NCBI GenBank assembly: GCA_030280995.1
Contig: JASXTE010000011.1
Coordinates: 20,014,103-20,078,102, forward strand
From: Hemileia vastatrix
Lineage: Eukaryota > Basidiomycota > Pucciniomycetes > Pucciniales > Zaghouaniaceae
Direction of reading: 5' to 3'
DNA: 64,000 nucleotides
In this document: piece by piece, positions 31,718 to 42,569 of the stretch
How the letters are laid out: the number at the start of each line of letters is the position of its first letter
Position numbering within the stretch: the first letter of the stretch is position 1
The notes under the pieces: generated by a model
What the model was told of the DNA's origin: nothing
Seen by the model: the letters and a program-made list of their open reading frames with translations, nothing else
Database searches by the model: none
Made by a program: the position numbers and the translations under genes

Positions 31718-32808
31718 TGTAGACAATCCTATAGTACTAGCTATAGGCCTTGCCCAAGGGAGTTGGAGAAAAACCAGAGAGAAAATCCCCTTTCCCTTTA
31801 GAAAAATAGAGTGAGATTTACTTACTAAAGTAAGTTGGTTCCTGTTTGATAAAGCCCCTTTTTCAACACACTTGAATGCTTGATGAGTCAAGAAAGAAGT
31901 CCCCAGACAGACTACCAGACCAAAGAACTTAAATGTAGACCAATGTCCACACCAGAGAAAGCAATGATACTTGATGTAGGTTGCAAATCCACACCAGAGA
32001 CAGCAATAATACTTGATATAGCTTGCAAGACTACACCAGAGAAAACAGTTGCCAAAGTTGAGTTAAATGAAGAACTAACCTTGCAACAACCACAGCCAAT
32101 TGTGGCCAAAAACAGTGAAAACTGAGTGAGGAGCAAGGATATCACCTCCGGATGGTTGTATGATAATTAAAATTTCCCCAAACTGTCTTATTCACTATGT
32201 ACACACAGACTACTATCTAAGAGCCCATGCACACCAACAAATTTGGCCCCTGTACCAGCAAAATTGAATAAAAACCCTCCAGAAGCACTCCGCAACCTTC
32301 TAAAACATAGGCGGGCGGGCCACCCGACGTTGGAGGTGCCGCCTGAAGCGGCCCGGCCTCCCTGAAGCCAGAAAACCAATAAAAACATCTAATCTACTTA
32401 GAAAAATTAGCCACAAATACTAAGACCCTTAAAACACAGAATTACGCTATTAAAACATTGAGACATGAGATATAGAGCTAAATTAGCCCTATCCAATGGT
32501 ACTAAGTACTTAACCCTAAGACTTAAGGTTAGCCCGTAAAACACAAAAAACAAAATTAAACAGCTATTTTTGTAACTGAAGAATGAGGAAATGACCCCTT
32601 AAAACTTAAAGTATGAAAAATATTATCAAGACATGAAATATATAGAAAAACCGGGGCTATCCAATGATAGTACCCGCATACCCGTAGTCCCAATATTCAC
32701 AGAATAAAACCAGAAAAACACCCAATTCTCCAACAGATGCCAATTAAGACATGCACAAACAGCGCCAAACAACACAACAAAGGCCCTTGCCAATGTTGGA
32801 AGACCACA
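31718..32808 (-). repeat. 5' LTR of element 2 (1091 bp)
   Basis: Plus-strand TGTAGACAATC to AGACCACA. Same length as the 3' copy at 11386-12476 and the solo LTR at 44911-46001. Confidence 0.93.
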
Positions 32809-34833
32809 GCGTTGCATACAGATTTGGCCACCTCCCAGCCTAGTAAATTGGCTTTAAGGGTGGCAAATGTAAAAGCAAGCAACCAAAGTCGCTTTAAGCA
32901 ACTTTGGTTGCCTGAAAGCAACACTTCCAGCCAGGGGAAAGCTGGCTGGAAGTACTAAATTGAAATGTAAGGGACCCAAGCCAATTTCAAAGGCTTGGGT
33001 CATAAATTAGGGCTTCCAAAAAGCAGCCAGTAGAAATCTGGCTTCAATAAAAAGTAAAATAAACATGTGTTCAAATAGGATATACAACACTCCGCAGATG
33101 TTTAGAAATGGCCTTCCATTGTTACACATAGAAACAAAATCAAATGTCGCTTTCAGTAACATTGGTCATGTTTTGATATTTAGAGCCAAGTAAGATGAGG
33201 AAAAAGGACAAGGTAAAAAATTGCACAATAAAAAATCTACTAATTTATGATGGTGGGGAGGTTCATATATTAGAAATAGGTGGTGCACATTATAGTTACA
33301 TTTAAAAAAATTTGAAAATAAAATAATTTTGACACAATGTAAATTTAAATGTGATGAGTGTATTTCTTTTAGCTACATGAAACATGGTAGCTAGAATTAT
33401 GTGACTTCAACTTTTTTTAGATGTGAAATTCAGCATTCCACAAATCTTCATCTGTAAAACATGTAGCCAAGTAAATTCTAGCTGGAATTAGTATATGCAT
33501 AGGAAAAAATGATCATGCTGCGTACAGTGTCTTGGCAACATTATTCTTGGAATTTAGATGAAGTTTATCATATGACTGGGAGAGTTGCATTTTTTTGAAA
33601 AAGAAATCAGTGAAAATTCATGATATCCACATCTGTTTGCACCGAATTTATTGTTCCTTTCTCTTTCTCACTTACCTTTTTCAAAAATTATCGATTGTAT
33701 TTTTGCTTTATCATTTTGAATTATTGTTACTATTTTCTTGACCTTATCTGATTAACAGTAAGCAATTTTATCTTGCTATTGCATTTCATATCATTTTGGT
33801 TTGTTACTCTTTTTTACACTTTTGACAAGTTAATCTAATTATTCTAATTCTGAATTTATTTTTAAGGTATCTTTTACTGTACCCTTTCAAATCATTATCA
33901 AAAAATTCTTTTTTAGTTAAATTAAAGTTTTTCTATTTGTTTGTCAATTTACTTTTCTTTATTCCTTATCAAAAATGTTCAATTTATTTATCTAACTATT
34001 TTTTTTAAAACAGTGATTATAAAATAAACTTTATAAATAATTTTGATCAATCAGCTACAAATGGAAGAAGATTTTATAGACACATAAGTTCATGTTTTAC
34101 TTTTCATTTTTCTATATTTCTTTAATACTATCTCAACCATTATATTATTAATATAAAAAGAAAAACATCATCTTGTACTTGCTGAAAGCATACAGGATAA
34201 TGTTTTGCTTTTTATAATAATAATTAGAATGTTTGTACTTTACCTGTAATTTATTTATTTTTAAGTTGTTTCAAAGTCTTGTACTTGCTGAAAGCATACA
34301 GGACAATGCTACAATTTAAAAATGAATAATTTATTGAAGTATAACTTTCTAAGTCAATATATTGGTCAGAGAATGATTTTTCATTTTATATATGTGGATA
34401 TTATAATTCTGTAAATTTTTTAATATTACTAGTGTATTGGAGTTATACTTTCATTATATTATTAATATTAAGTGTAGAGCTAAATCTCGTACTTTCTGAA
34501 AGCATACAAGATAAAGCTATACTCTTTACATGTTTAATTTAATAAAGTATACCTTTGAAACACTTTCTTGATATTTGAAATAAAGAAAAAGTATATAAAT
34601 TTACAAATATGTAGATATGCTAATTTTATATTTCTAATATTGAAGATATGATAAAGTTAAAGTTATCATTGACTGATAATTGAAATTCTGTTACTATTTT
34701 CTAATTTTTAATTTTTTCTATTTTAAATCAAAATTGAATTCTCTTAGGATCAAACCATAAATGAGTAACAATTTTAAAAAAATGGCTAGGGAAAAACTCT
34801 AACAATAGGTGGGCAAAAGGCATTGCTACTTGA
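32809..34833. other. AT-rich intergenic DNA with a short direct repeat
   Basis: No gene seen. The segment gtacttgctgaaagcataca occurs near 34175 and 34280, and a diverged copy (gtactttctgaaagcataca) near 34490, each followed by agga or aaga and taatg- or taaag-like sequence. They precede the dioxygenase-like pseudogene and could be subterminal repeats of a transposon (inference). Confidence 0.5.
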
Positions 34834-35740
34834 ATGAAACTTGTAAACGTTCTTCAAATGGATACAAACGGGGAGAAGCCACACTTCTATGCACAATCTT
34901 ATGCAAATAATATGACAGATTGCAATAATTATTACAATTTTTTTCCTGGTTGTAGTATTTATAAACCAAAATGTGTCTTAATACCTAATGTTCTTGTGCA
35001 GACTTTTGAAATTCATGAGCTCAAAGAACTAGATATGTTAGAAGCTATGGTGCAATGCATTAAGGATCTTTCTTACTGCAAACATGAAATTAAAAATAAT
35101 GGTTATCAACAAAGAACTGGTAATTTTGGAAAAATGTTTGGTGGTGGCTATATTTTGGATAGGAAGAAATCTTTATATATTTGTAAGTATCACTTTTTTA
35201 AATTTAAATACTGAATTTTTGAATGCTTTTCCTTGCAGATGGAAACACTGATGATATTGTACACATGGATGAATATCAAAAACAAATGAAGAGGATTGCA
35301 ATGTACTTTGAACATTTTTTTAAAAAAATATCATATGTAAAGTACAACAAGGCAACTAATCTTTGTGCAAAACTTGGTATTCCTTGATTTTAAAAAGTTT
35401 CTAGTGAAGAACAGGGTGTACCGTTTGCTAGTAATTTAACTCAGACATCTGGAGTGAATGATAATGGGTTCTCCAATGAGGTTCATCTTGATAAGGATGC
35501 AAGTGAGTATACTTTAAGAATAATTTTTCCTAAAGGTACAGAAAACAATACCCTTCATATGAAGTACAATGGGACCCGACCACAACAAACAGGTGGAGAA
35601 CTTATGTTCCCAAAATTTTAAGAAAATCAACTTTGAAGCAACTAATGGAATAAAAGTGACATTATGGCCTGCCAATCAACTGAGGAATTTACCTCAAGAT
35701 GTCACAAAATTCCAGGCTTGAAAAGGATAGGTTCTTCTAT
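34834..35740 (+). pseudogene. Tet/JBP-like 2OG-Fe(II) dioxygenase remnant
   Basis: The first exon (ATG 34834) encodes a segment with TFEIHELKELDMLEAMVQCI and GKMFGGGYILDRKKS. An intron at 35183-35238 (GTAAGTATC..TTGCAG) keeps the frame. The second exon has stops at 35385 (TGA after T) and 35391 (TAA), then PFASNLTQTSG and EVHLDKDASEYTL. The H-x-D (H at 35483, D at 35489) fits the iron-binding motif of 2-oxoglutarate oxygenases. After a frame slip near 35620 comes VTLWPANQLRN, where the last iron-binding His might be expected but Asn stands. The layout resembles Tet-like oxygenase families expanded in rust and other basidiomycete genomes. This is recognition by memory, not a search. Such enzymes oxidise 5-methylcytosine in other organisms. 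Confidence 0.55.
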
Positions 35741-35949
35741 TCAAATCAGCACTAGAATTCTTCATGTTATAGAAAAGCTTAATTTTTTGATATTGATATT
35801 TCAGAATACTTGGAAATTAAAGAAGAGAAATATAGGTTTGAATATTTGATTAGTGCTTTGAGAGATTTTTCGAAAAGAGATGACTTAATAGGGGAAGAAA
35901 TAGAATCAGCAAAGTATTATTTATCTAATGTTAAGACAAATATAAAAAA

Positions 35950-36960
35950 TTTAGATATTTAAATTTTAAAAATTTATATCATATATACACAACTTGATGC
36001 AAAAATTAAACATGATAAATACTGGGAGTAGCTGCAATGTTTTCAGCTGTGACGATTATAGTATTATCTATTTTTCTTATTTGTGAAATAGAATAATTTT
36101 TTTATCATAATATTATAAGAAAATTTGATTTACTTTTAAGGAAATATATAAGTTGTGAAATCTTTAAATGTCATTTTTATTAAATTGGTAGCAAAGGTTC
36201 TAAAATAAAAAAACTATAATAAAGAATTTGAAATATATTAGCCATAAAAATGTGCTTTTAATTCTACCAAATTAGCTGTATAGTATTTTAGGTCAAACAG
36301 GCTTATTAATAAAAAGTTAATAATACAAAGTTGATGAAAGAATTTTGAATCAATAATAGATTAAATTTTATTTTTTTAAGAATACACTCATTTAATTATT
36401 TAAGTTGTTCTACTTCTGATTAAAAATGTTACAATCAATGAAGAACTTTGTAAAAATTAATAGATTATTCAATATTAAAGGTAAAGTAACAAAACTAGAG
36501 CAGTTATCATCTTTTTATATAAACAATAAAATATTTAAGAATTTAATACAAGTATTTAAAATCATATAAGTAGATTTTAAATTCTTTGTTATTGCTGGAC
36601 TTACAATAATTTTTTTTAATAATTAATTTAGAAAATCATGTCAAAGGTTTCTTAATAAATTTCAAAGATGGTCACATGTTTGACGTATTTGAAGGAAAAT
36701 ATTTGAATTATACAAGATAAATCATATAAACAGAATTTTATCTATTTAAATGTTGGAATATTAATATTTTGAAAGGCTATTTTTAGCAAAAAAAGGTTAT
36801 ACTGGCTGAATGGAGCTCCAGTGATTAAGAAAATCTGCAGAAATAGCCCTAGCAGTTCCCAGAGGACTTGGGGTATCAAATTTTAAAGGAAATGGATCAC
36901 ACTTGCCTATAAAAGGTTTTATTAATGTTAAAATATAGTTATTTAAATCTTTCCAAATTG
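35950..36960. other. AT-rich stretch without visible features
   Basis: About 1 kb of AT-rich sequence. Short frames only, no repeat or domain that I can support. Confidence 0.5.
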
Positions 36961-36966
36961 TTTCTT

Positions 36967-38345
36967 TCATAAAATGATTTTTTTTTCATGTAAATTAAGA
37001 ACCTTAATTTCTGATATCACCTCCAAGCAATCAGCTGCTGAAGCCAATCTATGATCTTGAGAGCTAAGAAATAAACCACAGACACCATTGATTATATAGA
37101 ATGTGAAAGATTGATATTGGTGGTGGGAGTATTCAGAATTTATTATTTTTAGCACAGACTTTTGTTTCTGTTTCATTATAGTCAGTTGAGTATTTTTGTT
37201 TTTCTGATTCAATTGTTGAGCTTTGCTAGTCTTTCCACTTGATATTTTTGCAGCACAATATTTTGATTTAAGAATGATAATTGACATAATTATATCAATG
37301 ATAATATTGCTGATTTGAAGAAGATTTGAAATTGATATATCACCAGTTTGAAGTGTTGTGGGACCAACTTCTAAGCCATCAGGAATCGGACTCTTCAGAT
37401 TTGAAAGGTGAGCTAGAAGCTGAAGACCACATTCAATTGGACAATCTGAGTTAACGTTTTGATGTGATGGAAGCTGGCTTAATTCATGTGTGGTCAGATA
37501 CAGTGAAGATGATATAAGAGATACCCATGAAGAATGGCAGTGATCACTTGGGATCATTAATCTCATGAGCATTTGGATAAGATTGGATTCAGGGTGATCC
37601 GTTTTCTTTGTTGAGGAAATAATTTCAGTATTTAAACTATCAGGATCACATAAATCTTCCATTTTTTTGAAATAAATATTATCAAGTACCCATAGCTGTA
37701 AGCTATCAATCTCTAAAAAAATATTTGCTACAAAAGGAAAAAAAATAAGTAAAAGAAAAAATTTAAGACTAAAAATTATGGTAAATTACATAACTCAGTA
37801 ATTTTTGAAATCCAATCTTCTCCGCAAGATTTTTCCCAATGAAAAGTAAACATTGGAATATTTAACATGGGTTCTTAGGAAGAAGTAGAAGAGCATAGTT
37901 TGAGGAGAGTAACAATTTCCAAACACGACTTAAGGACCTTTGCTGTGCTGATTCTACCTTTATAAAATTTATGAATTTTACAGATTTCCTCCTTTAAATC
38001 AGAGTCTTTTAGAACTGAGGGTGAATAAGTTAGAAGTTTGTTTGATATCTTGATTGGAGTTGATTTCATTGGTAGAGAAGCTTTCAAAGAGGTCAAAGTA
38101 AGTAATTTAGGAGGTGATGGGTATTGCTTCTTAGAAATGAAGGAATTTGGTGATGAGCTGTTTGAATCATCATCTTTATCAAACATATTGTCATGTCTTG
38201 AGGAAGATTTTAAAGTTTGATTGTTTTGACGAGCAAGCATAGCATCATATTCTGACAGTTCATCATTGCTATTTTCATTGCTCTTTTCATCATCTTCATC
38301 AGGGAGAGGGCATTTATGGATGGAACAGTCTACAGTAGGTGAGTT
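36967..38345 (-). pseudogene. gene D, 3' exons (unknown acidic/Ser-rich protein)
   Basis: Not recognised. One exon begins after the acceptor TTTTGTACCAG at about 38346 and encodes NSPTVDCSIHKCPLPDEDDE, a Ser/Asp-rich stretch, a basic Pro/Lys-rich stretch and a helix (KEEICKIHKFYKGRISTAKV). It meets a TAA at 37875, yet the same frame continues (LNIPMFTFHWEKSCGEDW) to a donor GTAATTTACC near 37795. After the acceptor TTTTGTAG (about 37730) the last exon reads IDSLQLWVLDNIYFKK and runs to 36967. The acidic low-complexity and helical parts would suit a nuclear protein, but no function is claimed. The upstream exons are at 40850-41430, separated by a retroelement block. Confidence 0.5.
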
Positions 38346-38378
38346 TCTGGTACAAAATATCAAAAGAAAGATAAAAAG

Positions 38379-38560
38379 TACAATATGTAAGCAATAAAAG
38401 AGATATATGATAGAATTTTAAAGATAAAAGAATAAAAATAAAAAAAGGAAACAAGAATATACTAATTACTAAATCCTTTGCTTTTTTTAAGATTTATTAT
38501 TTGATACATCAGAAAAATCATTAGTAGAAGCCAGTTTAATACTTCAAACAAAAGAAGAGC
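38379..38560 (-). repeat. 182-bp duplicated segment, left copy
   Basis: Similar to 40738-40919 by eye (shared agatatatgat, gatttattat, gaagccagtttaat). The right copy includes the end of a gene D exon (reading SFEVLNWLL), a donor GTAATAAGTAT and the start of an intron. The left copy joins the rest of that intron. The two flank a block of retroelement fragments. Confidence 0.85.
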
Positions 38561-40077
38561 TGCTGTCAGTCTCATTAGGGCCACCAAACAATGTAAAGAG
38601 TTGGTCTTCAAACTTTTCCCAGTTATTAATAAGTAAGTGGGTTTCTGTCAAAGTGAGCATGAAAAGATAAGGTTCAAACCATCTTGCTGCTTTTCCGGAT
38701 AGGAATGAAGAAGCATAAACAACCTTCAATTGGTTGTTATTGAAGGTTCAAGGTTTGTTATAGAAAAGGAGCTTGCAGGTTTGCAAGAAGGGCCCCAATC
38801 TGTCTGGATGTTCTCCATTGAATTTATCAGGAGATTTCATGGAAGGAGTTTTGAATTTAGATCCCTCCAAAGACGTTAAATTGGAAAGGGTTTTCATGAA
38901 AAGTCTCATGAAGTCCTCCAGCAAATTAGATGGTCCAGGTTCCAAAGGTTGACCAGAAGGGTGAGTAGCAGGGGGGATGGTGCCATATGCATTGTATCCT
39001 CTCCTTCTTCTTCCTTGCTAGAATCATCAAAATCCTAGGGGATGTCTTCTACAGATTGGGCTGATATCCCCGTTCCCTAAGGTCATGAGGCTCCAAGGAG
39101 TGAGTGCTTGAAACAGGCCATGTGGCTGTTGGCCTGTCTCTGGCACGAGCCCTAGTAGTAGCGCCTGTAGGAGGAGTGCGTTGAACAGGTGCCATTTAAA
39201 GAATTTAAAACACCTGTAAAAAGGACGTAGTAGTTCCAAAGAATGAGAACTACGGAGAATTAAATTATACTGTCACCATAGGACCTATGCACAAGGTTGA
39301 GGGTGTTCCTGGAAGTGAGATGAGGAGAGTAGTTTAGAAACTTCTTCGAATCATAGAGGAAATGTTTGAGGAAGTGTTTCAAAGATGACTCAAAGGAAGA
39401 GCTACTGCTTCGAGATATGTTCGATAAGAATTCTAATATTATTTAAAGGTAATATTAATATTCTTAAGATCTCACAAAGGGTTGGAAACTCAATAATCAA
39501 AGATTTAGGATTTAGAAATGATTACTGAGAAAATAAGGAAAGATATAATAATAATGATTTAACCTAAGGCTTTACCACTATTAACTATATATACGTTTAA
39601 TAATTTAATTCTAAAGAATGTCGAACCAAAATCCAACCCCTTTTATATCCATTACTCCTCCTTGCATTGACCTCATACCCATCCAATATTCCGCACACCA
39701 AAGACCACCAAAATACACCCGTTACACCTGGACCCTCCTCACTAACATCCGTTAACCCTTTAATCCTCCACTAACTATCCCGCCCAATCTCACTACCCCT
39801 TTTAATAACCCACAGATACTTAATAAACCTTTTAACGTACTATTACATTGACTATTGTGCTGTGTGTCGCTTATTGAGGAATAGACTAAAACACACTATT
39901 GAGGGATTAACTAATTTAGATTTAGAGTTTAGACTAGCGCGGTTGAATAGTGAGTACACAAAGGAAAGTCGCAGTTGCTATGTAGAATTGCTTTCTGTGA
40001 GTTGAGTATGGATTTAGACCTCTGTATTATTGATTTAATGAGCTGCTTTTGCCTTGAGTGTCACGTGGCACATGACA
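38561..40077 (-). mobile_element. truncated relative of Gypsy element 3 (5' LTR plus start of gag)
   Basis: The LTR is at 40077-39271 (807 bp; plus-strand ends TGTCACC and CATGACA). It is followed by the same gtataatttaattctccgta leader as element 3 and a broken gag from ATG 39195 to about 38563 (KFKTPSMKSPDKFNGEHPDR, FEPYLFMLTLTETHLLINN). It stops abruptly inside gag at FGGPNETD. No pol. Its outer LTR end lies inside an older integrase fragment. Confidence 0.9.
39271..40077 (-). repeat. LTR of the truncated element 3 relative
   Basis: 807 bp, clearly related to 14382-15184 and 22029-22831 but more diverged, with many TG/CA changes relative to CG. Confidence 0.9.
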
Positions 40078-40737
40078 AAGTTGTTGTAATAAACAGGCTC
40101 TTTTGCCTGTTAATCTTTTAGATTTTTGACAAGAATCACATGTCTCAAAATATTTTTGAACATAATCAGACATGTTAATCCACCAAGCTGAATTTTTTAC
40201 TCTGGTTAATTTTTTATGGAAGTTAAAATGACCTGCTAATATATCATCATGACATATACTTAACATTAACTCCTTCATTGAAGGGGGAATTACAATTACA
40301 TTTCTAAATTTCTTCCTGTAATATATAAAACCATCCTCAATGGAAAATTTTCCTTTTTCTAATGCTTCTTTATACTTTTGTGGTAATGTTTTTACTAAAA
40401 CACTCATTGAAGCATTAGATGGATCATTTAATATTGTAGTAAGTTTAGTCAATTCAGGATCTGAAGCATAATTATCAGAATTGATTTCATAAATTAATCC
40501 TCAAGATCTAAAATATAAATGCCATAAATGTTAATAATCTCTGTTTCAGGAACATAAGCAGGATTATCATCATTATTGGGTAGAGGTACTCTATATAACA
40601 GATCTACATTAGAGTGTAAGGTTCCTGCTCTCTGTACTACAGTCAGTTATTAAATCAAATTTTTGGTTTTACAGGTAATAATGTAGCTTCTCAAGAGCCC
40701 TTACTACTGTTAAACATTCAAATTGAGTAGCACCATA
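40078..40737 (-). pseudogene. Gypsy fragment: RNase H end and integrase zinc domain
   Basis: From 40737 downward: YGATQFECLTVVRALEKLHY, a stop, then KFDLITDCST, typical of Gypsy RNase H. Next, in 40452-40085, come KELMLSICHDDILAGHFNFH and CDSCQKSK, the HHCC integrase domain. The protein is cut at 40078 by the LTR of the truncated element. It belongs to a third Gypsy lineage, different from elements 1-3. Confidence 0.82.
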
Positions 40738-40919
40738 TACAATATTTAAGAAAAAAAAGAGATATATGATAAAATTTTAAAGATAAAAGAATAAAAATAA
40801 AAAAAAGAAACAAGAATATACTTATTACCAAAGCCTTTGCTTTTTTTTGAGATTTATTATTTATATACATCAGAAAAATTATTAGCAGAAGCCAGTTTAA
40901 TACCTCAAACGAAAGAGGA
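40738..40919 (-). repeat. 182-bp duplicated segment, right copy
   Basis: Partner of 38379-38560. It contains the gene D exon end, a splice donor and part of an intron. Confidence 0.85.
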
Positions 40920-41430
40920 GCCTTGGAATAATTTCTTTTTCTTGGAGCGGATATCAGGTGTTTTAAGATTTTCCTTAGGAGTTGAAGAATGAGTTGAAGC
41001 TGATGGTTCATCTGCCTCATCATCATCCCTAATGACAATGACTTCATCAGGAGGAATCACACCCTCCTCATAAGCTACAAATATATATGAAGAAACAAAT
41101 ATTAATAATCTTACCTACTAATCTAAAAGGAGACAAAAAAGTAAAGAACATACATTTTCAAAGGCTTTTCAAATATTGGAGTAAGTTGTTGCAAGGGTTA
41201 GATAAATATGAAGGAGAAGGATTATTGTTAAGGATCTTGACAAGTTCTTCCATTTTATCTCTAGCCAATTCAAATAAATTGTGATACTGAACTCTTGTTA
41301 TTTCCTGCCTCTCATTGCTAAGTACAGGAGGGTTAGGTTCCATGCCATGTGGCAGACATGGTGCAAGCTCAAAAGCTTCAAAGTGAGTATCAATCAGAGA
41401 GTGGGATGGAAAACATTTGGTAGCTGGAAA
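40848..41430 (-). pseudogene. gene D, 5' exons
   Basis: An exon after the acceptor TTTTCCAG (about 41423) encodes HSLIDTHFEAFELAPCLPHG, VLSNERQEITRVQYH and a helix (ELARDKMEELVKIL). A TGA after T ends the frame near 41158, just before a donor GTATGTTC. After the acceptor ATTTGTAG (about 41076) the next exon reads EEGVIPPDEVIVIRDDDE, is Ser/Thr-rich, then basic (RSKKKKLF). It leads through a frame change into SFEVLNWLL and a donor at about 40847. Same unknown gene as 36967-38345. Its first exon was not found. Confidence 0.45.
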
Positions 41431-41439
41431 ATCAATTTT

Positions 41440-42560
41440 TTGAAAAAAAAGACATAGAACATAAGTGAAATATATAAATTAATAGAGAAGAACATGATAC
41501 ACATACAAAGTGGAGGTGTAGGATTTTAAATACAAGACATAAAGATTAATAAATATTAAAAAAAGTATTTGATATCAAAAAATTATGATGTAATATGATT
41601 AATAATTATAAGAAACTATATTCTAGAAAATTGAAGTTAATATTTTAATAGGATAAAAAATTGAATAAGATTAAAATTAAAGTGAGGATGAAAGAAACAG
41701 AAAACATGAAGAGGGGGATTATATATTATTTGAGCTTTTTTTAACATGTATTATTTATAGTGGTGTAAACTGTGTAACATGCCAAATCACAATCTGTTTA
41801 TATTGAAGCAAAATTTGATGTAGCTAACAGAAAATACTAGGAATTCTTTGGGGACTTTTAGTGTGAAAAACAAATAATAACAAATGTATATCCCATATGC
41901 AAATTGCCATGTGTAAACACAAAATTTTTTAAATTAGAATTTACTCCTAAACAATGGAGATACACTTAATTAGTATATTATATGAAAAAAAGGATAATGC
42001 TTTATAACTATTTGTTAAATTTACATCAGATGACAATGAGAGATTCAGGAATATACTGATATGCCTCACCAAAAAAGAAATGAATTATAAATATAAAATT
42101 GGTAACATTAGAATTTAAGATAAGAATTTGTTTTTTAAGTGACAGGAGGAGTGTCAGGCTAGGATGTGGTCCCAGTGACCTAACCATTGATAAACTTGGA
42201 TACAACTAAAGAAAAAAAAATTGAATAGTTTTATTTTACAATATATCTTAGTCTGCACAAGATATTGCATTGTTGTCCCTAAATATACCAATATTGTTAC
42301 TTTTCAAAAGTTATAGGACTACTAAGTTGATAAAATATTATTATGAATCACCCAATGTAATACCTTGAGTAATATTCAAAATTATTAAAATATTAATATT
42401 CAATTTGAGATTTGAAATAGCTAATTTTTCACAGCTTACCACAGTTTTGATTAATATAATAAAACTTGAAAAAAATTGTTGAGATAACCTAGAAATGGGT
42501 GCAAGAAAATGATGAAACATATGACATGAAATTTCACTCATACACTATTGATAAACTTCA
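41440..42560. other. AT-rich stretch without visible genes
   Basis: Short frames and A/T runs only; nothing recognised. Confidence 0.5.
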
Positions 42561-42569
42561 TGGATCCTG

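Larger units (their letters stand above)
11386..32808 (-). mobile_element. Gypsy element 2 (decayed, hosts nested element 3)
   Basis: Both LTRs are 1091 bp (11386-12476 and 31718-32808). The order on the sense strand is LTR, primer site, gag, pol, 3' modules, antisense gene B, module, antisense gene A, polypurine tract, LTR. Without the 8.45-kb nested element 3 it would be about 13 kb. Gag and pol are collinear with element 1 but carry several stops. The 5-bp flanks (CATGT left, GCGTT right) do not match, so no target duplication is visible. Confidence 0.92.

Noticed and set aside
11381..32813. Target duplication of element 2
   Set aside because: CATGT and GCGTT do not match; not reported as a duplication.
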